DNA of 64,000 nt from Ustilago trichophora. Its lineage: Eukaryota; Basidiomycota; Ustilaginomycetes; Ustilaginales; Ustilaginaceae. This document shows, one piece after another, positions 1 through 10,073 of this stretch (the stretch's first letter is position 1; each line of letters starts with the position of its first letter). The stretch covers positions 62,001-126,000 of the forward strand of contig OOIN01000024.1 in assembly GCA_900323505.1 (NCBI GenBank), in the 5' to 3' direction. The position numbers were made by a program, and so were the translations under genes. The notes under the pieces were generated by a model, which saw only the letters and a list, made by a program, of their open reading frames with translations, ran no database searches and was not told where the DNA came from.

Positions 1-680
1 ACGCCAAAAGGAGAAGGAGCTTTCCGAACAGACGGACGGAAAAGGAGGACACGGACAAAACGCTCATTTTTTGGTTGCAAAAACGGTGCACCGAAGCCAA
101 CGATGCACAACACAGAGCGCACAGACGGATCGATACGACTTGCCTGCCACCTCTCTGATTTCGCAAAGGGTTTACCGTAAAGCAGACGCGCGAATTTCCA
201 TCGGTCAAATGTCGGGCAGTGAGAACAAATAAAAACAAAAACAAAAAAAGAAAAGTTGGGATTCCCACACAACGCGCGCGGTGATGGCTGCAATGCCGGG
301 TGTGTGTGTGTGTGGTTGAGAAGAAAAGAAAAAGAAAAGAAAGAAAAAAAAAAGAAAAAAGTTCGGTCAAATTCAAAGAAAGACGTGTCTCGTGGTGGCC
401 AACCAACGCACAATCCCTTTTTTTCGAGTTCAAGCGCGAAACCCCCCAATCTAAGGTAGGGATCCTCCAACACCATCCTTACAATCTCACCCTTCACCCT
501 TCCTCATCGTCGTCGTCGTAGGCACTCGTCACACTGGTGCGTTATTTTTGCTCCTGAACAACCAGGTTCAATTGCAAGTACAGTCGCCCAATCAAGTACT
601 GACAGAAACAAATCATTGCTTCTCGTTCGAATCCACCAACCAACTTCACTCGCATCACTCATTCCGGCCACCAGATCACG
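1..680. other. Upstream region of PDA1, no gene seen
   Basis: No conserved coding sequence is visible. The stretch holds a short (GT)n run near 300-314, a purine-rich A/G tract at about 320-366, and a C/T-rich and CA-rich segment from about 440 onward typical of smut promoters and 5' leaders. Short ORFs here are low-complexity and show no family resemblance. The promoter and leader of PDA1 are inferred to lie here. No TATA box could be assigned with confidence. Confidence 0.6.
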
Positions 681-2046
681 ATGGCTTCCCTTTCGCGCAA
701 CCTCCTCCGCACTGCGGGCAAGGCCAAGAGCCTCGTACGTATCATTGGCACCATGTTACGCAATCTGCGGATGAAACATCGAGCGCTGAACCACGATTAC
801 TGACATCAACACCTCTACTCCTTGACTCGCCATTTGCTCACTTGCTGCGATTCCACACCAACAGCCCGCCTACTCGCGCAACGCCATCCCCTCGTCGTCG
901 CGCTTTGTTCAGCTCACCGCCGAGGCTTCCCGTCCCCAGCAGCAGCTCCCCGAATCCAAGTCGGAAAAGTTCAAGGTCGACCTCAACGCCGACTCGTTCA
1001 AGGGTTACAAGTTTGACGTCCCCAAGCTCGAGTGGGAGACCTCCAAGGATGAGCTCGTCCACCTCTACTCTGAGATGGTCAAGATGCGAAGGATGGAGAT
1101 GGCTGCCGACCAGCTTTACAAGCAGAAGCTCATCCGTGGTTTCTGCCACTTGGCCATTGGTCAGGAGGCCGTCGCCGTCGGTATGGAGGCCGGTATGAAG
1201 CCCTCGGACAAGCTCATCACTGCTTACCGATGCCACCCCTTCACCGTCCAGAAGGGCGGTACCATCAAGTCGGTCATTGCCGAATTGTTCGGTCGTGAGG
1301 CTGGTATCTCCAAGGGTAAGGGTGGTTCCATGCACATGTTCACCCCTACCTTCTTCGGTGGTAACGGTATCGTCGGTGCCCAGGTCCCCGTCGGTGCTGG
1401 TATCGCTTTCGCCCAGCAGTACCTCAACACTGGCGACGCCACTTTTGCCATGTACGGTGACGGTGCCTCCAACCAGGGTCAGGTCTTCGAGGCCTACAAC
1501 ATGGCCAAGCTCTGGAACCTCCCCGCCGTCTTTGTCTGCGAGAACAACAAGTACGGCATGGGTACCTCGGCAGAACGCTCTTCGATGAACACCCAGTACT
1601 ACACCCGTGGTGACGTGATTCCCGGTATCCAGGTCAACGCCATGGACGTTCTCGCCGTCGCCGCCGCCACCAAGCACGCTTCGGACTTCACTCTCGGCGG
1701 CAACGGTCCCTTGCTCATGGAGCTCGTCACTTACCGATACGGTGGTCACTCTCTCTCCGACCCCGGTACCACTTACCGTACCCGTGACGAAATCCAGACC
1801 ATGCGTTCCAGCTCCGACCCCATCCAGGGCCTCAAGACCCGCATGCTCGACTGGGGCGTTGTCGAGGAGGCCGAACTCAAAAAGATCGACAAGGCCGCAA
1901 AGGAAGAGGTCGACCAGGCCGTCGAGGAAGCCAAGCAATCTCCACAGCCTAAGGAGGACACCCTCTGGACCGACATTTACTACCCTGGCACTGAGCCTGA
2001 CTGGATGCGTGGTCGTGACCGTACCGAGATTCACCGATACCGCTAG
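681..2046 (+). CDS. PDA1: Pyruvate dehydrogenase E1 component subunit alpha, mitochondrial
   Basis: Alpha subunit of the thiamine-diphosphate-dependent E1 of the mitochondrial pyruvate dehydrogenase complex, which decarboxylates pyruvate and passes the acetyl group to E2. I read two exons, 681-734 and 865-2046, with an intron at 735-864 (GTACGT donor, TACTGAC-type branch site near 796, CAG acceptor), giving 411 residues, the usual length. The start ATG opens a basic, Ser/Arg-rich leader that looks like a mitochondrial presequence split by the intron. The ThDP motif GDG is at residues 216-218, followed by the conserved N-N-K-Y-G-M-G-T-S segment. The regulatory phosphorylation loop reads GGHSLSDPG, with the site-1 serine at about residue 314, so control by PDH kinase and phosphatase is likely. 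Codon use is strongly biased, as in abundant proteins. The gene converges on NUP170. Confidence 0.95.
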
Positions 2047-2398
2047 ATTATCATCCCTTTTGATCCTGCTTCGCCTTGAATCGTTTTTTCCAGCTTGGAA
2101 ACAAAAATTTGCTTTCTTGCCAATCCGAGTGTGTCTCCCCCTTTTTTTTTCCTCATCTTGTAATATTTTCCCGCCTTCAGCTTGCATTTTACCAACTCAC
2201 TTAAGGGGTGCAACTCTGTGTGTGTGTGTTTTTTTTTGTCCTTTCTCTCTTCTGCGTGTCTTGCTCAGCGTGAGTGTTGTTTTTTTTTTCGGTGATCATG
2301 ATGAGCTTGCCTACGTTTTAGAAAGGTGGAAGGAAAGAGTTACATGGAAGCAGACATGAAATTTTTTTTTAGAGGGGGAGGAGGAAGGAAGGAGTGGA
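2047..2398. other. Convergent 3' regions of PDA1 and NUP170
   Basis: 352 bases between two stop codons on opposite strands. They hold T-rich runs, a short (TG)n tract near 2217-2229 running into a T run, and a G/A-rich stretch before the NUP170 stop. Both 3' UTRs are expected here. No further gene is visible. Confidence 0.6.
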
Positions 2399-5300
2399 CT
2401 AATAGTAAAGCTTGAGCAAGTCGATCGTCTTTCTAGCTGTATCCGCTATGTGGGCACTCGAGGTGTGCTGTCCCGCCTTGAGAATCGTGGCATTTAGCAA
2501 TCCAAATAGTCTTTGAACTTGGATAGGGGTCAAACTTCCTACATCGCCTGCGAAACCAAAGCCACCACCAGAACTTGCTTTGATTCCCAATGCAGCCAAC
2601 GCACCTGCTCCCGCTCCCGCACTTGCACCGCTCGAAGTAGTGGTGAGAGTGGTGGTGGAAGTGGTGGTGGTGGAAAGTTCCACCCAAGTCCTTGTGAATT
2701 CTGTCAATTCCGCCTCCAGGTACGCCTGTCCAGCGGGAGTGTTCCACGGTTGTGGACTTGTAGCAAGGGCCGATTCCAAAATGTCGAGGATTAATTCGGG
2801 TGCTCCCGTGGCACGAAGCATGGTTTGACTTGCCCAACCGTCAGGGATATTGACAGATGAATCGTTCCGTCTGGCAAAGCTGGGAGGGATGCTGTCCTCC
2901 CGATTCGCGTTGGTGGGACGCGTCTGTTCGTAACCATATCGAAGAAGCAGGTCAAAGACGTTATCCACCGGACAGGCTACTTGGCTACGATCCAATCGGG
3001 TGAAAAGATCGACGGTGAGAGCCGAAATTGCTTTATACGCCTCATCGGCTCGACTCTGTCCATGCTGCTTGGCAATCAGCGCAATCCAAATCTCGGAAAC
3101 CAGACCAACATCGTTCAGCTCGGCAGATGCAATCATAGCCAGCTGCTCTTCCAAAAGCTCAAATGGCTCGGCGAGATTCTTGTACAACGTAGACAGATCC
3201 AACAGCTCCTCGTTGAGCCATTCCATCGAATCAGCCAACAACGCACTTCGCTCGGAATCCAACTCGTCCGGTCCAATTTGCTGCAGCGACTGCAACACTC
3301 TCGCTTGGATCTGTGCCACTTCCAACGAGTCCTCGGCTTGCGATAGGAAAGTCACCACATCGTTGGCTTCCACGTGCGATGGTGAGACGGATTTGGCGTT
3401 TCCAACGGCGAGCGCCAGATACTCGATCCTCTCGCGCAGATCCAAAGCAAACTCTTTCGAGTGCGCCAGTGCGTCCAAAACTTGTGCTGCGGCAAAGTAT
3501 TCGCCATGACGCACGTAGAATTGCCACAAGAGGTTGCGAAGGGTACGCAGGAATGCAGCATCGTGGCCCTTGGCACCCGATGGTCGCTTGACGAGGAAAT
3601 GTTCCAGATAGGGAGTGCGCATAGAGAGCAGCTGGTCGGTCATCTTTCGCTCGATCAGCCATTCGTAGAGGCTTTCATGGAAGAGTACATCCTGGGATGC
3701 TTCGGCGCGGGCATAGGCTTCCGTGCGAGCCTTGTCGCGGGTGCTGATGGCGAGTCGAACCTTTGCTTCGTCGGCTTCGAGGTTGTAGGCTGCATCCAGA
3801 CGCTCGTCGAGTTGCTGAAGGGTTTCAAAGACGAGCTGGAAGGCTTGCTTGAGTCGATCCGTCACTTCTCGACGTGCTCGGTGCTCCGGTCCGTCTGGGC
3901 TGCCTTCGGCCAAATACGACGCAGCGATACCCGCAGGATCCCACTCGGCAGCACATTGCAGAGCCAGCTCGATGGCACCTGTTGCATAGCCGAGCGCACG
4001 GTAGTCTTCGCAGATACCTCGCAGCTTCTCCACCGAGAGCTGACTGGCGCCCTTGGCAAGAAGCTTCTGGCTCATGCGGAGGTTGTCCGTCTTGTCCTGC
4101 TCGGAGCGTGTCTCCTTTGCGCGGCGGATGCACTCGGTCGCCTTGTACTGTCGGACGTCGTCAGCCGAGCAGAAGCTTCCGCAGCGAGCCTGAAGTGCAT
4201 CAGCAACAGCGTCGATGCTAACTTGAGCGCCAATGCGGGCCTCAATCAGAGCGGTGACCAGCTCCTTCGATGCGCGCTTGCCTTCATCCGATGTAATGAG
4301 CTGTCCGAAGCGCAGGTTGGCAATCACGTTCTTGGCTTCGGTGGAGCATGCATCGATCAGAGGCTTAAGGCCGTGGTCAATTAGGAAGAGCATAAAGTTG
4401 GTAGCCTCCATAGCCCTCGAAACGAGGGCTTGCAGACGGCTGAAACTCTCCTGGTCCAGCTTGGCAGCTCGCTCCTGGTCGTACCCAACGCCGTTGACAA
4501 AGCTGCGGTTGGCGGAAGAGCCTCCGAGACCGAAAAGCTTGCCGCTCTGCTGCATAAAGTCGTGCAGTGGGATCAGGTCTTGCAGTGTCTCCTCGAGATC
4601 CTCTTTGCGGAGAGGCAGCTTTGCGCCAGTGGAGGGGACGGCGACTGTGCCGGCGGGACGGTATGTAGCGACTGTGTTGACGGCGGGAGTCGCAGGTTTA
4701 GCACCTGGCTGAGCGGGCTCAGGGGGCATGATGGCGCGATCCCAGACACGCTTCAAGATGCAAGCAATGTAAAGCGCAAGGCCATCATGTCGCGAGGTTC
4801 GAGGAGTTGAGAGAGCGGCCGAGACGGTGGTGTCTGCGGGCCAAGAACCGTATTGACTGAAGAAAACGCGGGATGCGAGGGCAATCACCTCTTCTGAAAC
4901 CGTCTGGGCGAGACCTGCGGGTACACCTCCTGAGGATCCAATGGTGACGCGTGGGGCAGCAACTTGCGAATTGTGTGCGGCAATAGCAAGTGCGCTCTCG
5001 CAAGCCTCGATGGAGCCAAACAGACCAAAGAACTGCATCATGGCTGCGCTGTTGATAGCAGCGCCCGACTCTAGCAAGCCACGAAGAGTGTCAACGGGAC
5101 GGCGCTCGACGAGCTCAGTGAGCCCGTTGTTGTCAAGGACAAGGAAGCTGCGTGGTGGGCGGAGGTTCTGGGCGTAGGTGGCGCGCACCAACTCTCCGTT
5201 GTCGGTGATAGGAGTCAATGTGCGAGATGCTGGCGCCTCAGCAAAGACGGGTGTGCTGAGGGCAAGTTCGAGATCGATGAAGGTGGCTTTCTCGGCAGGG

Positions 5301-6577
5301 CCGGTTGTGGTGGCATTGACATTGAGCGCTGGAGTGATGCAGCAGATCTGGCAGGGCAAGCTGTTGTAGTTGAAGCCCATCATGAAGACGTCGCCAGCAT
5401 AGAAAACCGACGAGACGGCACGTGTGATAGCCTGCTGCTGCTGCTGCTGTTGTTGTTGTTGCGCAACCTGCTGTTGAGGGTATCCGGGTGCTGAACTCGA
5501 AGCAACACCAGGGGGTTGTTGAAGGGCGGGCGGAGCGCGAACAGTGATAGCAGGCTCGGAGCGGCCCTGGAAGTTGTCCAAGAAGATGCGGTAACCACGA
5601 TCGGTTACAGCGAGTAGAACGACGTTGAAGCGAACCTCCTTTTCAACAGGCCCAATCCAGACGATCGATCCCACATCGTGACGCGCGTGCGGAGTACCTT
5701 GTTGGCCTGATGTGCCGATGGTCTGGCCGCGTCGGTCTGGTGCTGAAGAGGGATCTTTGGAAGGCAAGCTGAACACCTCGATCAAATCGCCTTGTCGGAG
5801 AGTGTATACGAGCTGACGAGCATTGTCCACGGTGATATAGAGAAGCTTCTTTTCGGCCTTGACGAATGTAGGCAGGAGGTTGGACAGGCGTGGGCTGGTG
5901 ATGTTGCGCAGGTAGCACTTGTTGGTGAACCAGCCCTCGTTTCTCTGGTAGACAAGCTCGTACAGGCAGTTGTCGGAGCCGGTTGCAAAGACGCGTCCGC
6001 CGTCGGACCCGGTGAGATTGTCGAGAACGACACCGTTGGTGTTGGCGTTCATGCCTGCTTCCAGGACCTCGACCTTGGACTGAGAGCCATTCTGAGTGTA
6101 AGAGAGACCAAGCACCTTGACATACTTGCCTTCCCGCACCGAAGCGCCGACGCTGAGCACGAGGACATGGGTGACAATGTCGGCAAATACACCCGGACGG
6201 ACTGGCACGACACTTGCGGCAATGACGACCTGGTCCTCGGGAACGCAGTAGAACTCGAAAGCAGCTTGACCCTCGAGGTAGGACCAAAGGTAGACCTTGT
6301 TGTCGACGGTGATGCAAGCACGGCGAATGGAAGGGAATAAGGATTGCGTCGCTGTCGGGCTAGCGCTCTTGATTCCTGTGAAGACATCTGGTGGGATGGG
6401 AAGTGTTCGCGACTTGTCAAAGCCAACCCATGGATCGAGACGGTGCTGCTGGTAAGGGGCATCGCGTGTTGGGGTCCTCTGCTTAACTTCTGGAAGAGCG
6501 ATACGACCCTGTTCGCATCTTCGAAAGGTCGCCTCGGCCTCGCGAAGAGACTCGAGGGAGTATGGCTCGGAAGCCAT
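2399..6577 (-). CDS. NUP170: Nucleoporin of the Nup155/Nup157/Nup170 family
   Basis: Single-exon gene for a 1392-residue inner-ring nucleoporin, a scaffold of the nuclear pore that links the membrane ring to the core. The N-terminal half has the features of the family's beta-propeller (DPWVGFD followed by an IPPDVF-type segment near residues 48-65). The C-terminal half is a long alpha-solenoid; the stretch around LRGICEDYRALGYATGAIEL is typical of Nup155-type proteins. Family size is about 1300-1500 residues, so the model is full length. A poly-Gln run near residue 370-385 and a Gly/Ala/Ser-rich loop near the C terminus look like disordered insertions. The start at 6577 is the first ATG of the conserved frame. 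A possible acceptor (TTTTACAG on the minus strand) lies about 80 bases upstream, so a spliced leader is possible. It diverges from PRI2. Confidence 0.9.
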   Translation of the reverse strand: MASEPYSLESLREAEATFRRCEQGRIALPEVKQRTPTRDAPYQQHRLDPWVGFDKSRTLPIPPDVFTGIKSASPTATQSLFPSIRRACITVDNKVYLWSYLEGQAAFEFYCVPEDQVVIAASVVPVRPGVFADIVTHVLVLSVGASVREGKYVKVLGLSYTQNGSQSKVEVLEAGMNANTNGVVLDNLTGSDGGRVFATGSDNCLYELVYQRNEGWFTNKCYLRNITSPRLSNLLPTFVKAEKKLLYITVDNARQLVYTLRQGDLIEVFSLPSKDPSSAPDRRGQTIGTSGQQGTPHARHDVGSIVWIGPVEKEVRFNVVLLAVTDRGYRIFLDNFQGRSEPAITVRAPPALQQPPGVASSSAPGYPQQQVAQQQQQQQQQQAITRAVSSVFYAGDVFMMGFNYNSLPCQICCITPALNVNATTTGPAEKATFIDLELALSTPVFAEAPASRTLTPITDNGELVRATYAQNLRPPRSFLVLDNNGLTELVERRPVDTLRGLLESGAAINSAAMMQFFGLFGSIEACESALAIAAHNSQVAAPRVTIGSSGGVPAGLAQTVSEEVIALASRVFFSQYGSWPADTTVSAALSTPRTSRHDGLALYIACILKRVWDRAIMPPEPAQPGAKPATPAVNTVATYRPAGTVAVPSTGAKLPLRKEDLEETLQDLIPLHDFMQQSGKLFGLGGSSANRSFVNGVGYDQERAAKLDQESFSRLQALVSRAMEATNFMLFLIDHGLKPLIDACSTEAKNVIANLRFGQLITSDEGKRASKELVTALIEARIGAQVSIDAVADALQARCGSFCSADDVRQYKATECIRRAKETRSEQDKTDNLRMSQKLLAKGASQLSVEKLRGICEDYRALGYATGAIELALQCAAEWDPAGIAASYLAEGSPDGPEHRARREVTDRLKQAFQLVFETLQQLDERLDAAYNLEADEAKVRLAISTRDKARTEAYARAEASQDVLFHESLYEWLIERKMTDQLLSMRTPYLEHFLVKRPSGAKGHDAAFLRTLRNLLWQFYVRHGEYFAAAQVLDALAHSKEFALDLRERIEYLALAVGNAKSVSPSHVEANDVVTFLSQAEDSLEVAQIQARVLQSLQQIGPDELDSERSALLADSMEWLNEELLDLSTLYKNLAEPFELLEEQLAMIASAELNDVGLVSEIWIALIAKQHGQSRADEAYKAISALTVDLFTRLDRSQVACPVDNVFDLLLRYGYEQTRPTNANREDSIPPSFARRNDSSVNIPDGWASQTMLRATGAPELILDILESALATSPQPWNTPAGQAYLEAELTEFTRTWVELSTTTTSTTTLTTTSSGASAGAGAGALAALGIKASSGGGFGFAGDVGSLTPIQVQRLFGLLNATILKAGQHTSSAHIADTARKTIDLLKLYY

Positions 6578-6879
6578 GTTGTGCTGTGTGATGCCGGTGC
6601 TGATGCTGGCAAGGTTGCTGATCTGTGCGAGCTACGAGCCACGGACTGTAAAAGCAGCACTTGCCGCTGCGGTGACTTGGCGGCGAGCCTGGATCAAAGC
6701 TCCGGTGATAGCGTCAGAGCTGCGGTGCTGGTCAAAGCCTAGCGTTGAGACGAGGCCAGCAAAGTGTACAATGGACAGATGCGGTGTGATGGGACGGCTA
6801 AGTCGTGACTTGAAGACAAAAAGATGTCAAAGACAGCAACAAAATGTGGATGCAGATCAACCGCATCGAAATTTGTTTA

Positions 6880-6912
<33 letters not shown>

Positions 6913-7301
6913 TCTTCTGGCATGTGGCTAATGCATTGGATCGTGTTGGATCGGGTGCTGAGTCTACTCGATCCCTGATCTACAATACTCACTCAACACG
7001 CCTCTTTGTCAAGTCGCGACGCGTTGAGCACAGGTGAACTGCAGTTGCACATTTTTGGCAGAACAACACCACGCCCCTTTCACAAAGGCTCCACACGTCA
7101 GATGGTTGGAAGAATACTATCCTACTAGCTCCTTGTACGAGACATAGAACTCCCTGATTCATCTCGCGAAGCCATCTACTCTATTCTCCACCGCCATCGT
7201 TCTCCCCGTGCACGCGCCATCTCCTCACCCACGGTCTGGACTCGCATCTCTCAGCCTCCGCTCTTCTGGTCCTTCGACAAGCAAGTGCCACTTGACTCAA
7301 C
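6578..7301. other. Divergent promoter region between NUP170 and PRI2
   Basis: 724 bases upstream of both NUP170 and PRI2. It contains a compound (GT)n(GA)n microsatellite at about 6882-6913 and an ACGCGT box at 7019-7024. The last 100 bases before the PRI2 start are C/T-rich. No conserved ORF was recognised. Confidence 0.6.
7019..7024. promoter_or_regulatory. ACGCGT (MluI cell-cycle box-like) site upstream of PRI2
   Basis: The palindrome ACGCGT lies 278 bases before the PRI2 start codon. In yeasts this is the binding core of MBF, which drives G1/S genes including DNA replication genes. Its presence upstream of a primase gene makes function plausible. A 6-mer also occurs by chance, and other copies lie inside coding sequence in this window, so the assignment is tentative. 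Confidence 0.35.
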
Positions 7302-8939
7302 ATGTTCCGAACCGCAGCACCTCCTTCGGTGCCCTCGAGCTTCGGCAATGTTGGTGGCGCCACCGCACACGCCAGCTCCTCCTCATCGGGCTCCGTGGCT
7401 CGCCATCACACTGACAAGGCATTGGCAAGATACCCGCACCGACTCAATTTTTACGCTCTGCCTCCCATTCACGAAGTGACCATCGAGCAGTTCGAGTCTT
7501 GGGCTATCGACCGTCTCAAGGTGCTTGCTGAGATCGAATCCTCCCAGGCTCGCAACCGCACCTACGCCGAGACAAAGGACGCCGTCAATGCGCTCGCCAA
7601 GCGCTTGCTCCCGCTCAACGCCAACACCGCCATCAAGACCACCGACTTGCTTGCAGAACGTCTCAAAGATCATGTCAGCCACTTTGTCCTCAGACTCGCC
7701 TTTTGCCGTAGCGAAGATCTGCGCAGGCGCTTCATCAAGGCCGAGTCGCTCCTCTTCCGACTACGCTTCGAGACAGACGACGCGACAGAGCGCGAGAGCT
7801 TCATGCGCTCGCTCAACCTCGACTGGAAGCCTGTCTCCAACGATGAGAAGAGGGCACACCGAGAACAGCTCGTAGCTACACACCCAAAGATAGCGTCGAC
7901 CTTTGAGAGCGAGACCTTCTTCAAGGTGGACTGGACGCGAGTCACTGATCTCGTCGAAAAGCGTAGAGTCTTTATGCGTGCAGGTCAGGCGTGGGTACCC
8001 ATCAAGGAGCAGTCAAGTCTCGTGCTTGCCGAGTTCCAGTCGCGACTCCTGCGCGATCTCGAAATGACTGCTCGAGCTCTTCCGCGTCTCGACGAAGACG
8101 ACCGTCTCCTGCCAGTACTGTCGCATCTCAGCATGGGCTTCCTTGCCGGTATCTCGACCGACTACTCGGGCTCCAGCATCACAGCAGATGGCAGCGTCAC
8201 CATCACCGCCGGCATGGTGGATGCTCTCGTCAAGACCCACGCCCCGCTCTGCATGAAGAATCTCCACCACACTCTCACGGCTACTGGCCATCTCAAGCAC
8301 TACGGTCGCTTGCAGTACAACCTCTTCCTCAAAGAGCTCGGTGTACCTGTCGAAGAAGCGCTCGTTTTCTGGAGGCGAAGTTTCAAAAACATGACCGACG
8401 ACAAGTTCAACAAGGAGTATCGTTACAACATTCGCCACGGCTACGGTCTCGAAGGTCGACGCATGAACTACCCGGCCAAGAGCTGTGCTAGGATCCTCAC
8501 ACAAGATCAGCCAGGACCCCAGGATTCGCACGGTTGCCCCTTCCGTCATTTTAGCACCACCAATCTCTCCGCGGCCATGGTGCAGCACTATGGGCTCAAT
8601 ACGGCAGAGCAGTCCGAGATCCTGGCATCGGTCAAGCAGGGACATTATCACGTGGCTTGCACGCGCATTTTCGAGATCACCCATCAAAAGCAGGGTGTCA
8701 AGAAGGGTCAGGGTCTCGATGGCAGAGGTGAGACGGTCACACATCCCAACAGGTACTTTGAGAGCAGTTGGAAGCTCTCTCAGACCGAAGGCAGTGAAAA
8801 TGACAATGGCAGCCAGAGGAACTCGCCTGATGACGATATGGAAGCAAGCTCAGGATCGGCTCCTCAGGAAGCACCAGCCACAGAAGCGTCGCTTCCAACT
8901 CCGGCTCCAGCTCCAGCAGACGGCATGGACGAATCGTAA
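7302..8939 (+). CDS. PRI2: DNA primase large subunit (p58)
   Basis: Regulatory large subunit of the DNA primase-polymerase alpha complex, which makes the RNA-DNA primers for replication in the nucleus. Single exon, 545 residues; the family is usually 500-530. The N-terminal domain begins near the RLNFYALPP motif (about residue 47). The C-terminal [4Fe-4S] domain keeps all four cluster ligands, Cys317, Cys395, Cys412 and Cys453. Their spacing of 78, 17 and 41 closely matches eukaryotic p58. The last 60 or so residues are acidic and Pro/Ala-rich and probably disordered, and the first 45 are a Ser/Ala-rich tail. It starts at the first ATG after the C/T-rich leader. Confidence 0.95.
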   Translation: MFRTAAPPSVPSSFGNVGGATAHASSSSSGSVARHHTDKALARYPHRLNFYALPPIHEVTIEQFESWAIDRLKVLAEIESSQARNRTYAETKDAVNALAKRLLPLNANTAIKTTDLLAERLKDHVSHFVLRLAFCRSEDLRRRFIKAESLLFRLRFETDDATERESFMRSLNLDWKPVSNDEKRAHREQLVATHPKIASTFESETFFKVDWTRVTDLVEKRRVFMRAGQAWVPIKEQSSLVLAEFQSRLLRDLEMTARALPRLDEDDRLLPVLSHLSMGFLAGISTDYSGSSITADGSVTITAGMVDALVKTHAPLCMKNLHHTLTATGHLKHYGRLQYNLFLKELGVPVEEALVFWRRSFKNMTDDKFNKEYRYNIRHGYGLEGRRMNYPAKSCARILTQDQPGPQDSHGCPFRHFSTTNLSAAMVQHYGLNTAEQSEILASVKQGHYHVACTRIFEITHQKQGVKKGQGLDGRGETVTHPNRYFESSWKLSQTEGSENDNGSQRNSPDDDMEASSGSAPQEAPATEASLPTPAPAPADGMDES

Positions 8940-9205
8940 TAATGCCCCTTCTTTCTCCCCCGTTGCACCTATCTAGTTCTTAGTCTTATTCACGATCCTC
9001 CGACACACACATGTACAGCATTTTCTCCGTTACCGATACCAATACATGCATCATCTCTCGCCTTTCGTCACACCCTTGCCTGGCCCTACAGCTCCTATGC
9101 TATGTGTGAGTGCTTGTTCAAACCGAGCTAATCTGCCCCTAAGCATAGCATTGTTGTAGCACTGCGTGGTTGAAAAGAAGAAGAAGAAAGAAGAGACACA
9201 AAAAC

Positions 9206-9231
9206 AAAAAAAAAAAAAAAAAAAAAAAAAA
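9206..9231 (+). repeat. Poly(A) tract, 26 nt
   Basis: An uninterrupted run of 26 A lies about 270 bases after the PRI2 stop, preceded by GAA-rich sequence. It is too far from the stop to be a retro-inserted tail of PRI2 itself. It is either a simple-sequence tract or a nucleosome-excluding element. Confidence 0.9.
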
Positions 9232-9918
9232 GGTTTGAGATGATCCCAGATGCGCAGCTTTCAAGCAACTTCCTTAGAGAAGTAGATGCTCCCTATCCGC
9301 CTTGAACCCCATCGGATACGTGCAGCTGAGGTTCAGTGTGTGAAGTGCTCGGGTGACCGACTCCTTCGAGCCCGAAGGCTATTGATTCCCAATTCAATGG
9401 GCCACCACACTGGTTTACTTGCTGAGCAGACATCCACTGCTGGACGTGTGCTGGATCAACAACTCCTCAACCATCCGACGGAAAGGCTAACACTTGTGGG
9501 GCGCGCTTCGGCAGAGATCTCATTCCAAGGTTGCACCCGTTACAGGTATAATCCAAAGCCCGCTTTGTAGAGTACAAAATACCAGAAATATGTTTGCGAG
9601 TTTGACAGGCCATATGACGAAAAATGAAAAGCGAACGAAGCAACACTGAAAGATGTGACTCGGCCGCAACAGAGCTCAAATTTCGGGGTCCTTTTTTTTT
9701 CCTCATTGAGAAGAAAATTCAGACGAGAGACGAAAAACACTGCCAAAAGCGAAAGGAAAATTGACTCGACCAGCCAGCCGCCGTGTTGGGGTGGACTTTG
9801 AGCAGCTTTGAACCGAACTGAAGTCAAAAGGTGGGTTAATGCAGGAAACGGTCTTGTCGGTACGGACAGGGTCGAGCGAGGAGGACAGCCGCGCACACAA
9901 CAGCGTAGAGTGCGGAGC

Positions 9919-9944
9919 GCAGACCGCAGACCGCAGACCGCAGA
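9919..9944 (+). repeat. GCAGACC tandem repeat (about 3.7 copies)
   Basis: Three perfect 7-base units GCAGACC plus a partial fourth, about 130 bases upstream of the ADE12 start. Too short to infer a function. Confidence 0.9.
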
Positions 9945-10073
9945 TCCATCAAAAGTGCTCAACATCGTGAGCAATCCACCTTGCCTTCCTGGGTTTCATC
10001 TCTCGGCATCGATTGATCACCAACCCTCGTGTTTCCTTCCGGGAACGACCCTCTTCCTCAACCAAACAACACC

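Larger units (their letters stand above)
8940..10073. other. Intergenic region PRI2-ADE12, no gene seen
   Basis: About 1.1 kb with no recognisable protein or RNA gene. It holds the PRI2 3' region, a 26-nt A run, a short GCAGACC tandem repeat, and the ADE12 promoter and leader. ORFs of up to about 140 codons on the minus strand here have no family features. Confidence 0.6.

Noticed and set aside
9206..9231. Poly(A) tract as the tail of a retroposed sequence
   Set aside because: No target-site duplication or gene-like sequence precedes it. A simple A tract in GAA-rich surroundings is the simpler reading.
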